Both the position numbers and the translations under genes were made by a program. A stretch of 40,669 bases of DNA from CAYVDH01 sp964450355 (GTDB lineage Bacteria > Bacteroidota > Bacteroidia > NS11-12g > UBA955): NCBI GenBank assembly GCA_964450355.1, contig CAYVDH010000011.1, positions 1 to 40,669 on the forward strand. Direction: 5' to 3'. Shown one piece after another: positions 33,172 to 40,669 of the stretch; within the stretch, counting starts at the first letter, position 1; each line of letters opens with the position of its first letter. Under the pieces are notes generated by a model, which did not search any database, was not told the DNA's origin, and was given only the letters and a program-made list of their open reading frames with translations.

Positions 33172-36100
33172 ATGTCAAAAATTAAAGAATTTAAATTCAC
33201 CAGTTGGTGCATAGACAATAAAACAGCGGTATATATATTTACCATCATCATTACGCTTATGGGTTACAGCACGTTCAATAGCTTGCCCAAAGAGCAATTT
33301 CCAGACATTGTAGTGCCTACCATTTTTGTAAGTACTATTCACCCGGGAACTACACCAAGCGATGTTGAAAATTTACTGACAAAACCCATTGAAAAACAAG
33401 TAAAAGCCATATCAGGAGTCAAAAAAGTAACCAGCAGTTCCATTCAAGATTTTTCGGCAATAACTGTGGAGTTCAACACCGATGTGGATCCTGATGTTGC
33501 TAAACAAAAAGTAAGTGATGCTGTGGACAAAGCAAAAAGTGAATTGCCCACCGATTTGAAAAACGATCCAGTGATTCAAGAAATTGCCTTTTCAGAATTT
33601 CCTATCATGCAAGTGAATGTTGCAGGTAATTATGATTTATTTAAGTTGAAAGAATATGCTGATGACATCAAAGACGAAATAGAATCTTTAAATGAAATTA
33701 CTCGTGTGGACATCATTGGTGCTCCTACAAAAGAGATTCATGTGGATTTGGATTTGTATAAAATGCAAGCAGCTGGTATCACTTTTCAAGATGTAGAATC
33801 CACCATAGCTCAAGAAAATGTAAACGTTTCTGGTGGTGAAATCAGAATGGATGATTTGCGCAGAGGAATAAGAGTTGTAGGAGAATTTCAAAATGAAGTT
33901 CAAATACAAAATTTGCCTATTAAAAATGCTTTTGGAAATTATTTGTACCTAAGAGATATTGCCGATGTAAAATTATCTCAAAAAGAAAAACAAGACTTTG
34001 CCAGATTAGATAACAAAGCAGTAATATCGCTCAATGTCATTAAAAGGGCTGGTCAAAATTTGATATCTGCTTCTGGAAAAATCAATGAGAAAATTGAAGA
34101 TCTAAAGAAATCAAAATTACCACCTAACATCGATATAAAAATAACAGGAGACCAAGCTGATTTTACCAACAACCAATTAAATGACTTAATTAATTCCGTT
34201 ATCATTGGTTTTATATTGGTAGTGCTTATTCTGATGTTCTTTATGGGAGTTCAACAAGCAGTATTTGTTGGACTAGCAGTTCCATTGTCTTCTTTGTTGG
34301 CTATTTTGTTAATGCCTTCATTAGGATTTACATTGAACATTGTCGTTATGTTTTCATTTTTATTGGCATTGGGTATTGTTGTAGATGATGCCATAGTTGT
34401 AATAGAAAATACCCATAGAATCTTTCATCAAGGGGAACATGACATTAAAATGGCTGCTAAATTAGCCGCAGGTGCGGTCATTATCCCTGTGTTTGCAGGA
34501 ACACTTACTACAATTGCACCGTTTTTCCCTTTAATATTTTGGCCTGGCATCATTGGTGAATTTATGAAATATTTGCCAATTACTTTGATCATTACTTTGT
34601 TTGCGTCCTTATTTGTAGCATTTGTTATCAATCCAATTTTTGCTGTTGATTTCATGAAAGATGACAACAAGGTGTACAAAAAAACATTTAAGTTAAACCT
34701 ATTAAAACCAATCATTGTGATTGGAGCTATTGCTTTGATAGGATACTTATCTGGTGGATTTGCTCTAGGAAATTTTGCAGTGTTTTGCATATTGTGTTTG
34801 TTGTTGAATTTTTATGTTTTAGAACCAGTCATCAAACGCTTTCAAACCAAATCGATACCTGCGTTTATGAATAAATACAAACAGTTACTTGCCTATGTTG
34901 TAGCTAAAAGAAATCCAGCTTGGTTGATGGTCATCATGGTTGTTTTATTCATTGTGACAATTGGGATATTTTCAGTAAGAACTCCTAAGGTGGATTTCTT
35001 TCCAAATAGAGATCCTAATTTTACATATGTGTATATAAAATTGCCAATTGGAACCGATGCAAACGTTACTGATAGCATCACCAAAATCATAGAAAAATCA
35101 GTCAATAAATCTATGGAGCCTTATAAACCTATGGTAAAATCCATCATTACCAATATTGGAATAGGTGCTGGCGATCCTCGAAATCCTGATAGAACTACTG
35201 CACCTCATAAAGGTAAAGTAACTGTGGCATATAAACAATTCAGCGAAAGAGAAGGTTTATCTACTTCCGAAGCCATGGAAAAAATAAGAACCAATATTCC
35301 TAAAATTCCAGGTTGCGAAATTTCTGTAGATAAAGACCAAGGTGGACCACCACAAGGAAAACCAATAAGCGTTGAGTTAGCAGGAGAGAATTTTGACACC
35401 CTTGTTAAATACAGTCAAAAATTAACCAATGTCATTAATAATTCAGGAATAAAAGGAATTGAAGAATTAAAATCTGATTTGATATTAAATAAACCAGAAA
35501 TTCAAGTCAATATAGACAGAGAAAAAGCCATGACACAAGGTGTGAGTACTGTTCAAGCGGCATTAGCTGTAAGAACTGCCATGTATGGTAAAGATGTTTC
35601 TAAATTTAGAGAAGCAGATAAAGAATCGGATATTGTGATAAAATTAAAAGACAATTACAAAGAAAAGCCTCAAGACATATTGAACTTATTGATAGCATTC
35701 AGAGACATGAATTCTGGTCAATTCAAACAAGTTCCATTGTCTTCTATTGCCAACATCAGTTTTAGCAATACTTACAGCGGTATCAATAGGAAAAATCAAA
35801 AAAGAATTGTAACTCTTTTATCTAATGTTATCAATGGTTTTAATGCCAATGAAATCAATGCTGAAATCAAAGAGGTTTTAAACGAAGTTAGTTTGCCAGA
35901 TGGTTACATAGTTAGTCAAACAGGAGCTCAAGAAGATCAAGCTGAAACGGCTGCATTTTTAGGATTTGCTATGTTGTCTGCTTTAGGTCTAGTATTTTTA
36001 ATTCTAGTTACTCAGTTTAATTCCATATCAAAACCAATCATCATTTTCATCACTATCTTTTTGAGTTTAATTGGTGTATTGTTAGGGTTTTCTCTTACTG

Positions 36101-36561
36101 GCCAATCCATGTCTATAGTGATGACAGGAGTTGGTATCGTTGCCCTAGCAGGAATTGTGGTTAAAAACGGAATTATATTAATTGAATTTACAGATGAATT
36201 AAAAACCAGAGGTTTGAAAACAAGAAATGCCATCATTGAAGCTTCAAGTACTAGATTGACACCAGTATTATTAACAGCAGCTACTACAGTTTTAGGCTTA
36301 GTTCCACTGGCTATTGGGTTAAACATTAATTTTGTTAAATTCTTTACTGAATTAGATCCTGATTTCTTCATAGGTGGAGACAGTGTTACTTTTTGGGGAC
36401 CTTTGGCTTGGACCATCATTTTTGGTCTTACTTTCTCTTCATTCCTAACATTGGTAGTTGTGCCTGCCATGTATTTAATGTTTTATAAATTAAAACTAAA
36501 ATTAGTTAGGAGTAGATTTCATTCCAAACTGAAAAAAGAATTAAGGTATAAAAATTTGTAA
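33172..36561 (+). CDS. RND-superfamily efflux transporter (AcrB/HAE type)
   Basis: A 1129-residue inner-membrane proton antiporter with 12 helices and two large periplasmic loops. The proton-relay aspartates are in helix 4 (ALGIVVDDAIVVIENTHR), the first loop opens with SLPKEQFPDIVVP, and helix 10-12 motifs are present (GIVALAGIVVKNGIILIEF; TRLTPVLLTAATTVLGLVPL). The proton-relay motif and the neighbours point to drug or lipid efflux rather than metal export, but the substrate is open. Somewhat longer than AcrB (about 1050), with the excess mainly in a helix-rich insert around 500-560 between the two halves. Confidence 0.94.
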   Translation: MSKIKEFKFTSWCIDNKTAVYIFTIIITLMGYSTFNSLPKEQFPDIVVPTIFVSTIHPGTTPSDVENLLTKPIEKQVKAISGVKKVTSSSIQDFSAITVEFNTDVDPDVAKQKVSDAVDKAKSELPTDLKNDPVIQEIAFSEFPIMQVNVAGNYDLFKLKEYADDIKDEIESLNEITRVDIIGAPTKEIHVDLDLYKMQAAGITFQDVESTIAQENVNVSGGEIRMDDLRRGIRVVGEFQNEVQIQNLPIKNAFGNYLYLRDIADVKLSQKEKQDFARLDNKAVISLNVIKRAGQNLISASGKINEKIEDLKKSKLPPNIDIKITGDQADFTNNQLNDLINSVIIGFILVVLILMFFMGVQQAVFVGLAVPLSSLLAILLMPSLGFTLNIVVMFSFLLALGIVVDDAIVVIENTHRIFHQGEHDIKMAAKLAAGAVIIPVFAGTLTTIAPFFPLIFWPGIIGEFMKYLPITLIITLFASLFVAFVINPIFAVDFMKDDNKVYKKTFKLNLLKPIIVIGAIALIGYLSGGFALGNFAVFCILCLLLNFYVLEPVIKRFQTKSIPAFMNKYKQLLAYVVAKRNPAWLMVIMVVLFIVTIGIFSVRTPKVDFFPNRDPNFTYVYIKLPIGTDANVTDSITKIIEKSVNKSMEPYKPMVKSIITNIGIGAGDPRNPDRTTAPHKGKVTVAYKQFSEREGLSTSEAMEKIRTNIPKIPGCEISVDKDQGGPPQGKPISVELAGENFDTLVKYSQKLTNVINNSGIKGIEELKSDLILNKPEIQVNIDREKAMTQGVSTVQAALAVRTAMYGKDVSKFREADKESDIVIKLKDNYKEKPQDILNLLIAFRDMNSGQFKQVPLSSIANISFSNTYSGINRKNQKRIVTLLSNVINGFNANEINAEIKEVLNEVSLPDGYIVSQTGAQEDQAETAAFLGFAMLSALGLVFLILVTQFNSISKPIIIFITIFLSLIGVLLGFSLTGQSMSIVMTGVGIVALAGIVVKNGIILIEFTDELKTRGLKTRNAIIEASSTRLTPVLLTAATTVLGLVPLAIGLNINFVKFFTELDPDFFIGGDSVTFWGPLAWTIIFGLTFSSFLTLVVVPAMYLMFYKLKLKLVRSRFHSKLKKELRYKNL

Positions 36562-36562
36562 T

Positions 36563-36592
36563 AAAAAGGGGTTGATTTTTCAACCCTTTTTT
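36563..36592. terminator. Bidirectional terminator between the RND pump and sprT-like genes
   Basis: AAAAAGGG-G-TTGA pairs with TCAACCC-TTTTT around four T, leaving one bulged G. T-runs follow on both strands, so it can end both convergent transcripts. Confidence 0.85.
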
Positions 36593-37208
36593 ATTTTACT
36601 ACAAGTTCTACTTTGCTGATTCCGCTTACACGGTATTCCTTATTACTGGGCTGTTCATAACACTGATACCACGATCTGAGTTTTTTGCCTTTTAGAAATA
36701 CTCTGCCTGTATCCAGTTTGAAATAACTTCCTTCTGGTAATTGCTCTAACAATAATTTTTGGTCTTTATCATATTTAGCCAATACTTTACTTAATTCTTT
36801 GTCACTACAACTGCTCGCAGCTGGATTGTGCATGTATAATTTTAAAGCATTTTGAATTTCATTAGGCAATTGGTGGTGTTGCACGATAGGAATTAATAAT
36901 TCTTTAAATTCACGTTTCCATTCTTTGCCGTGAGGTTCTATGGAGTTTTTGTATTTTTCAAAGGCTATTAAATGAGCAACCTCATGTAAAAATGTAGTTA
37001 AAAAAGAATAGGGATTTAAATCTTTGTTAATGCTTATTCTGTGAAAATTATCATGCCTATGAGGAGCTCTGTAGTCCCCGTACTTACTTGTTCTAGGTTT
37101 TGTAATTTTTAATTGAACTTTGTGTTTTACCATTAAATTGACAGCATATACTTCTGTTCCATCAGGTAGATAATGCTTTAGTTTTGCTGCCAATTCAGCT
37201 TTTGTCAT
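36591..37208 (-). CDS. SprT-like zinc metalloprotease-domain protein
   Basis: A 205-residue SprT-like protein. Zinc site: H75EVAH79 in TTFLHEVAHLIAF and a third ligand H93 in EPHGKEWKREF, the standard SprT arrangement. The C-terminal part (RVFLKGKKLRSWYQCYEQPS) resembles the zinc-ribbon-like tail but with only one clear cysteine there, so that ribbon is degenerate. Human SPRTN cuts DNA-protein crosslinks; the role of bacterial SprT proteins is not settled. It ends the kbl-lplA operon. Confidence 0.85.
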   Translation of the reverse strand: MTKAELAAKLKHYLPDGTEVYAVNLMVKHKVQLKITKPRTSKYGDYRAPHRHDNFHRISINKDLNPYSFLTTFLHEVAHLIAFEKYKNSIEPHGKEWKREFKELLIPIVQHHQLPNEIQNALKLYMHNPAASSCSDKELSKVLAKYDKDQKLLLEQLPEGSYFKLDTGRVFLKGKKLRSWYQCYEQPSNKEYRVSGISKVELVVK

Positions 37209-37216
37209 ACTGAAAA

Positions 37217-37579
37217 CTAATCTAACTTTTCAACTTTGTAAACCAAATAATTGGTTTCTCCTTGCCAAGGCATGGTTTTCAATTTCTCTTTGTAATACAG
37301 CCTAACATAATGCCCTTCAAGCAATATAAGCTGATTGACAAGTGAATCGTTTTTCATAGAACTAAAGTTCCATAAATTAGCAGTTAAACCACGCATGTTG
37401 GTATTCAATACTCCAGCATTCAATTCTCCTTCGTAGGTTTTAAATACCATGCCTTTGTGTGAATATTTTATTAAAACTCCACTTCTGGTGCCATCGCTGT
37501 ATGTATAACTGCATACTGCAATGTATATTAATGCACTTGCAATTAAAATTCCAGTAAAAACCAATAGTCCTTTTTTCAT
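37217..37579 (-). CDS. Conserved small membrane-anchored protein
   Basis: A 120-residue protein with one N-terminal helix (LLVFTGILIASALIYIAV) and a small extracytoplasmic domain beginning YSDGTRSGVLIKYSHKGMVF. I recall this sequence pattern as widespread in Bacteroidota, often wrongly labelled 6-phosphogluconate dehydrogenase; it has none of that enzyme's motifs. Function unknown. It lies 24 bp after lplA and 8 bp before the sprT-like gene, so it is in the same operon. Confidence 0.75.
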   Translation of the reverse strand: MKKGLLVFTGILIASALIYIAVCSYTYSDGTRSGVLIKYSHKGMVFKTYEGELNAGVLNTNMRGLTANLWNFSSMKNDSLVNQLILLEGHYVRLYYKEKLKTMPWQGETNYLVYKVEKLD

Positions 37580-37603
37580 GTTACAAATTTATAGATTTAT
37601 TAC

Positions 37604-38548
37604 TTAAAAAAAACAATCAAGTATTTCATTGTCAGAAAAGGAATATTGATTTTTAAGGAGCAAATTTTTGATGCTTAAAAAATCGTGGTTTATTCCAACG
37701 AATAATGTATTAAATAGAGGATTTTCTTCCCATTCGAGAGATTGTATAACTCCTTTGTTCACTTCCATTTTAATGTGCTGGTCTGTTGTGTTTTTTTCAA
37801 AGAGGTATTTCGGAGAATAGGCGTAATTCCAATCCCAAGTATTGTATTTATTTTTACTCAATAAGTCTATTTCATTTAAATTAAGTTCATTTAATTCTTT
37901 TAATTCGCTATTGGTGTTCAAGTTCATGATGCATTTTATAAGCCCATCAATAAATTCATTTATACTCATTTTTTGAGGTAAATGATTTATGACATTGGTC
38001 ACTTTGCTTCTTACAGATTTGACAGATTTGTCGGTGTATGTGCCATTTGATGTTTTGAGACCTAAAGACAATTCAAGCAAGTTACTATTGAATAAAATGG
38101 TGCCGTGATGCAAAGTTCTTTTTTTCTGTAAATACAAATGCTCAGCATTGCCACTGAATTTTAATCCATCAATCAAAATATCGTTTCTGCCACTGTTTTC
38201 TGCTGTTATACCTATGGTTTTCAGATAATGAATGATAGGGAAAGTAAACTGCTTGAAATCAATGGTGTTTTCTTGTTTTTCTGTGTGTTTTTTAATGAAT
38301 GAGAAATTGATGTTACCTATATCGTGAAATACTGTTCCACCTCCACTTAGCCTTCGATGAACGGCAATGTTATTTTCAATGCAATATGGATAATTGATTT
38401 CAGATAGGGTGTTCTGATGTTTGCCACAGACTATTGCTTTTTCATTTTGCCACAACATAAAGACATCCTCTTCAGTATTTTTTAAGAGAAATTCTTCTGT
38501 AGCTAAATTAATGGCAGCATCAGTAGTTTTTAAAAGGTATATATGCAA
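37604..38548 (-). CDS. lplA: Lipoate-protein ligase
   Basis: A 314-residue ligase that activates free lipoate with ATP and attaches it to the E2 and H proteins of the 2-oxo-acid dehydrogenases and the glycine cleavage system. The lipoate-binding signature RRLSGGGTVFHD and the second motif KFSGNAEHLY are intact, and a C-terminal accessory domain of about 70 residues is present. It lies 9 bp after kbl; both the glycine cleavage H protein (lipoylated) and Kbl (glycine from threonine) touch glycine metabolism, which may explain the pairing. Confidence 0.93.
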   Translation of the reverse strand: MHIYLLKTTDAAINLATEEFLLKNTEEDVFMLWQNEKAIVCGKHQNTLSEINYPYCIENNIAVHRRLSGGGTVFHDIGNINFSFIKKHTEKQENTIDFKQFTFPIIHYLKTIGITAENSGRNDILIDGLKFSGNAEHLYLQKKRTLHHGTILFNSNLLELSLGLKTSNGTYTDKSVKSVRSKVTNVINHLPQKMSINEFIDGLIKCIMNLNTNSELKELNELNLNEIDLLSKNKYNTWDWNYAYSPKYLFEKNTTDQHIKMEVNKGVIQSLEWEENPLFNTLFVGINHDFLSIKNLLLKNQYSFSDNEILDCFF

Positions 38549-38557
38549 AAGAGTCTT

Positions 38558-39754
38558 TTATTTAATGACACCAAGTTCTTTGCCAACTTTAGTAAAAGCT
38601 GCAATTGCTTTGTCTAAGTGGTGAATTTCATGACCAGCAGATAATTGAACCCTAATTCTGGCTTGGTCTTTAGGTACAACAGGATAAAAGAATCCAATCA
38701 CATATATGCCTTCTTCCAATAATTTATTAGCCATGGTTTGACTCAATTTGGCATCGTACAACATAATAGGAACTATGGCACTGTTTCCATCTTTAAAATC
38801 AAAACCTGCGGCTTTGATACCAGCTTTAAAATAATTGACATTTTTTTCTAATTTATCTCTTAACGAAGTTGATTCATTGATTAATTTAAATACTTCAATA
38901 CTTGCAGCAACAATAGATGGTGCAAGAGAATTAGAGAATAAATAAGGTCTTGATCTTTGTCTTAACATGTCAATGACTTCTTTTTTGCCAGTAGTATAAC
39001 CACCCATAGCACCACCCAAAGCTTTTCCTAAGGTGCCAGTGATGATGTCAATTTGACCATGAACTCCACAATATTCAGGAGTGCCTTTGCCTGTTTTTCC
39101 AATAAAACCAGCGGCATGACATTCATCTACCATTACAAGAGCATTGTATTGATTAGCTAGTGCTACTATTTTATCTAATTGAGCCACATAGCCATCCATG
39201 CTAAATACACCATCAGTTACAATGATTTTATTTCTATGACCAGCTTCATTCGCTTTTTGTAATTGCAATTCTAAATCGGCCATGTCGTTGTTGTTGTATC
39301 TGTATCTGGCAGCTTTACACAATCTGACACCATCAATGATGGATGCATGGTTTAGTGAATCAGAAATGATGGCATCATTTTCATTGAACAAAGGTTCAAA
39401 CACACCGCCATTGGCATCAAAAGCAGCAGCGTATAGAATGGTATCTTCAGTTCCATAAAAATCAGCTATGGTTTTTTCTAATTCTTTATGAATATCTTGT
39501 GTTCCACATATGAATCTAACACTGCTCATTCCAAAACCATGAGTATCTAATGACTTTTTGGCAGCCTCTATTACTCTTGGATGACTTGATAATCCCAAAT
39601 AATTATTGGCACAAAAATTAATTACTTCCTGACCAGTGTTTAATTTAATATCTGCGCCTTGTGGTGAGGTAATGATACGCTCATTTTTGAATAAACCAGC
39701 TTCTTTAATTTGAGCTAATTCTTCTTGTAATTGATTTTGTAATTGTCCGTACAT
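38558..39754 (-). CDS. kbl: Glycine C-acetyltransferase (2-amino-3-ketobutyrate CoA ligase)
   Basis: PLP enzyme that splits 2-amino-3-oxobutyrate with CoA into glycine and acetyl-CoA in threonine breakdown. I chose the ATG at 39754 (MYGQLQNQLQEELAQIKEAG), giving 398 residues, the usual length; a longer reading to 39796 adds an unlikely hydrophobic tail. Signatures: NYLGLSSHPRV, FDANGGVFEPL, VDECHAAGFIG and the PLP-lysine motif GTLGKALGGAMGG. No tdh is next to it. It heads a four-gene minus-strand operon. Confidence 0.93.
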   Translation of the reverse strand: MYGQLQNQLQEELAQIKEAGLFKNERIITSPQGADIKLNTGQEVINFCANNYLGLSSHPRVIEAAKKSLDTHGFGMSSVRFICGTQDIHKELEKTIADFYGTEDTILYAAAFDANGGVFEPLFNENDAIISDSLNHASIIDGVRLCKAARYRYNNNDMADLELQLQKANEAGHRNKIIVTDGVFSMDGYVAQLDKIVALANQYNALVMVDECHAAGFIGKTGKGTPEYCGVHGQIDIITGTLGKALGGAMGGYTTGKKEVIDMLRQRSRPYLFSNSLAPSIVAASIEVFKLINESTSLRDKLEKNVNYFKAGIKAAGFDFKDGNSAIVPIMLYDAKLSQTMANKLLEEGIYVIGFFYPVVPKDQARIRVQLSAGHEIHHLDKAIAAFTKVGKELGVIK

Positions 39755-39826
39755 AATTAATTGGAATATTTTTTGCAAAAATAAGATAGTAAACAATATT
39801 TTGTAGATAATAACTAAACAAATCTT

Positions 39827-39834
39827 TAGTTTTG
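39827..39834 (+). promoter_or_regulatory. Putative -7 box of ftsH
   Basis: TAGTTTTG fits TAnnTTTG, and a TTTG lies 23 bp further upstream (39800-39803), a little too far for the ideal spacing. It would give a leader of about 50 bases before the ftsH ATG. Confidence 0.4.
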
Positions 39835-39891
39835 CATATAATTTATATTTTTACCATATAATAAAATAAACGATACATATTCAAACAATCA

Positions 39892-40669
39892 ATGGACAAC
39901 AACACAAATAACAGAGAAGACAACCCTTTTGGACCCAAAAAACCAAGCTCTCCTAAATTTAATTTTTATTGGATTTGGGGTATATTATTGGTAGGATTTT
40001 TAATCATTAGTTTTTTCCCAAGCTCAACAGGTGTGAAAAGCAACTGGAATGAACTAAGAGAAATGATTTTAAGAAACGATGTTCAAAAAATAGAAATATT
40101 TGACGATAAATTAGTAAAAGTTTTCATCAAAGAAGAAGCTTTAAAAAATGATTTCCATGCTAAAGCCAAGAAAAAATCAGAAAGTTCTTATGGAACTAAA
40201 TCTGCTCACTACTTTTTTGAAACAAACATTGAAGCTTTTAATAAAAATTTTGAAACATTAAAAGCAGAACACAAAGAAGCAAATAATATCATATTTGAAA
40301 ATCATTATGACAACGGAGCAACATGGAACATTTTAAATTGGATCATCATGTTGGCACTATTCATTGGTATTTGGAGTTTTATGATGAAAAGAATGGGCGG
40401 TGGTTCTGGAGGTGGAAGCGGTCCAGGCCAGATATTTAATATTGGAAGAAGCAAAGCGCAATTGTTTGATAAAAACACCAAAGTAAACATTACTTTCAAA
40501 GATGTAGCCGGTTTAGACGAAGCTAAAGTGGAAGTAATGGAAATTGTAGATTTTCTTAAAAACCCAAAAAAATACACCAAATTAGGTGGTAAAATTCCAA
40601 AAGGAGCTTTATTAATAGGTTCGCCTGGAACCGGAAAAACCTTGTTAGCAAAAGCAGTGGCTGGTGAAG
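39892..40669 (+). CDS. ftsH: ATP-dependent zinc metalloprotease FtsH (partial, cut by window end)
   Basis: Only the first 259 codons are in the window. ATG at 39892 (MDNNTNNREDNPFGPKKPSS), first membrane helix near 25-40, a periplasmic domain, a second helix near 145-165, a Gly-rich linker, then the AAA domain up to VAGLDEAKVEVMEIVDFLKN and the Walker A GSPGTGKTLLAKA. FtsH degrades misfolded and short-lived membrane and cytosolic proteins. The HExxH site is beyond the window. It is divergent from kbl. Confidence 0.95.
   Translation, partial: MDNNTNNREDNPFGPKKPSSPKFNFYWIWGILLVGFLIISFFPSSTGVKSNWNELREMILRNDVQKIEIFDDKLVKVFIKEEALKNDFHAKAKKKSESSYGTKSAHYFFETNIEAFNKNFETLKAEHKEANNIIFENHYDNGATWNILNWIIMLALFIGIWSFMMKRMGGGSGGGSGPGQIFNIGRSKAQLFDKNTKVNITFKDVAGLDEAKVEVMEIVDFLKNPKKYTKLGGKIPKGALLIGSPGTGKTLLAKAVAGE

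Noticed and set aside
37217..37579. 6-phosphogluconate dehydrogenase as a name for the 120-residue protein.
   Set aside because: It has no NADP-binding or sugar-phosphate motif and is far too short; the name is a known propagated mislabel as I recall it.

Overview
The window is an AT-rich chromosomal segment from a member of the Bacteroidota. Several independent signs support this: a type IX secretion system (T9SS) component of the SprE/PorW type plus a protein carrying a T9SS C-terminal sorting domain; an ATP synthase cluster that lacks atpD/atpC and has an AtpB with a long periplasmic N-terminal extension; TAnnTTTG-like -7 promoter boxes; and several genes that start with TTG. I do not name a genus.

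Layout. 1-1.1 kb: prfA. 1.1-8.7 kb (minus strand): a probable single operon reading M23-like protein, bactofilin, AtpZ-like protein, small membrane protein, atpB, atpE, atpF, atpH, atpA, atpG and perhaps a lipoprotein, with a 15-bp perfect hairpin between atpE and atpF. 8.76-13.6 kb (plus): sprE/porW followed by a class A penicillin-binding protein; its divergent promoter region is shared with the M23-like gene. 13.6-16 kb: a decaying accessory stretch with an HD-domain hydrolase, an unknown membrane protein and at least three gene relics, including the N-terminal part of a REP-associated (RAYT/IS200-like) transposase with a REP-like hairpin inside its reading frame.

16-28 kb: accessory region. 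It holds a 1351-residue T9SS cargo (lipase-like domain, repeat/beta-helix part, sorting domain), a four-gene minus-strand defence operon (XRE regulator, McrB-like AAA GTPase, DUF1016/YhcG nuclease, DUF2357/McrC-like nuclease), and three tandem paralogous predicted outer-membrane barrels. The cargo gene and the first barrel gene are each preceded by the same 46-bp sequence, which contains two TATTACTT half-sites 21 bp apart. This is the best candidate for an undescribed regulatory link in the window.

28-30 kb: two unknown membrane proteins, a promoter-terminator unit that looks like a small RNA gene, and tRNA-Arg(CCG). 30-36.6 kb: a TetR-TolC-MFP-RND efflux operon with a clear inverted-repeat operator and a terminator. 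36.6-39.8 kb (minus): kbl, lplA, a conserved small protein and an SprT-like metalloprotease in one operon. The window ends inside ftsH, just after its Walker A motif.

How the genes fit together: the left and right thirds are housekeeping (translation termination, energy, wall synthesis, lipoate and amino-acid metabolism, protein quality control). The centre (13.6-28 kb) is variable, with defence, secretion cargo, mobile-element debris and unknown surface proteins.
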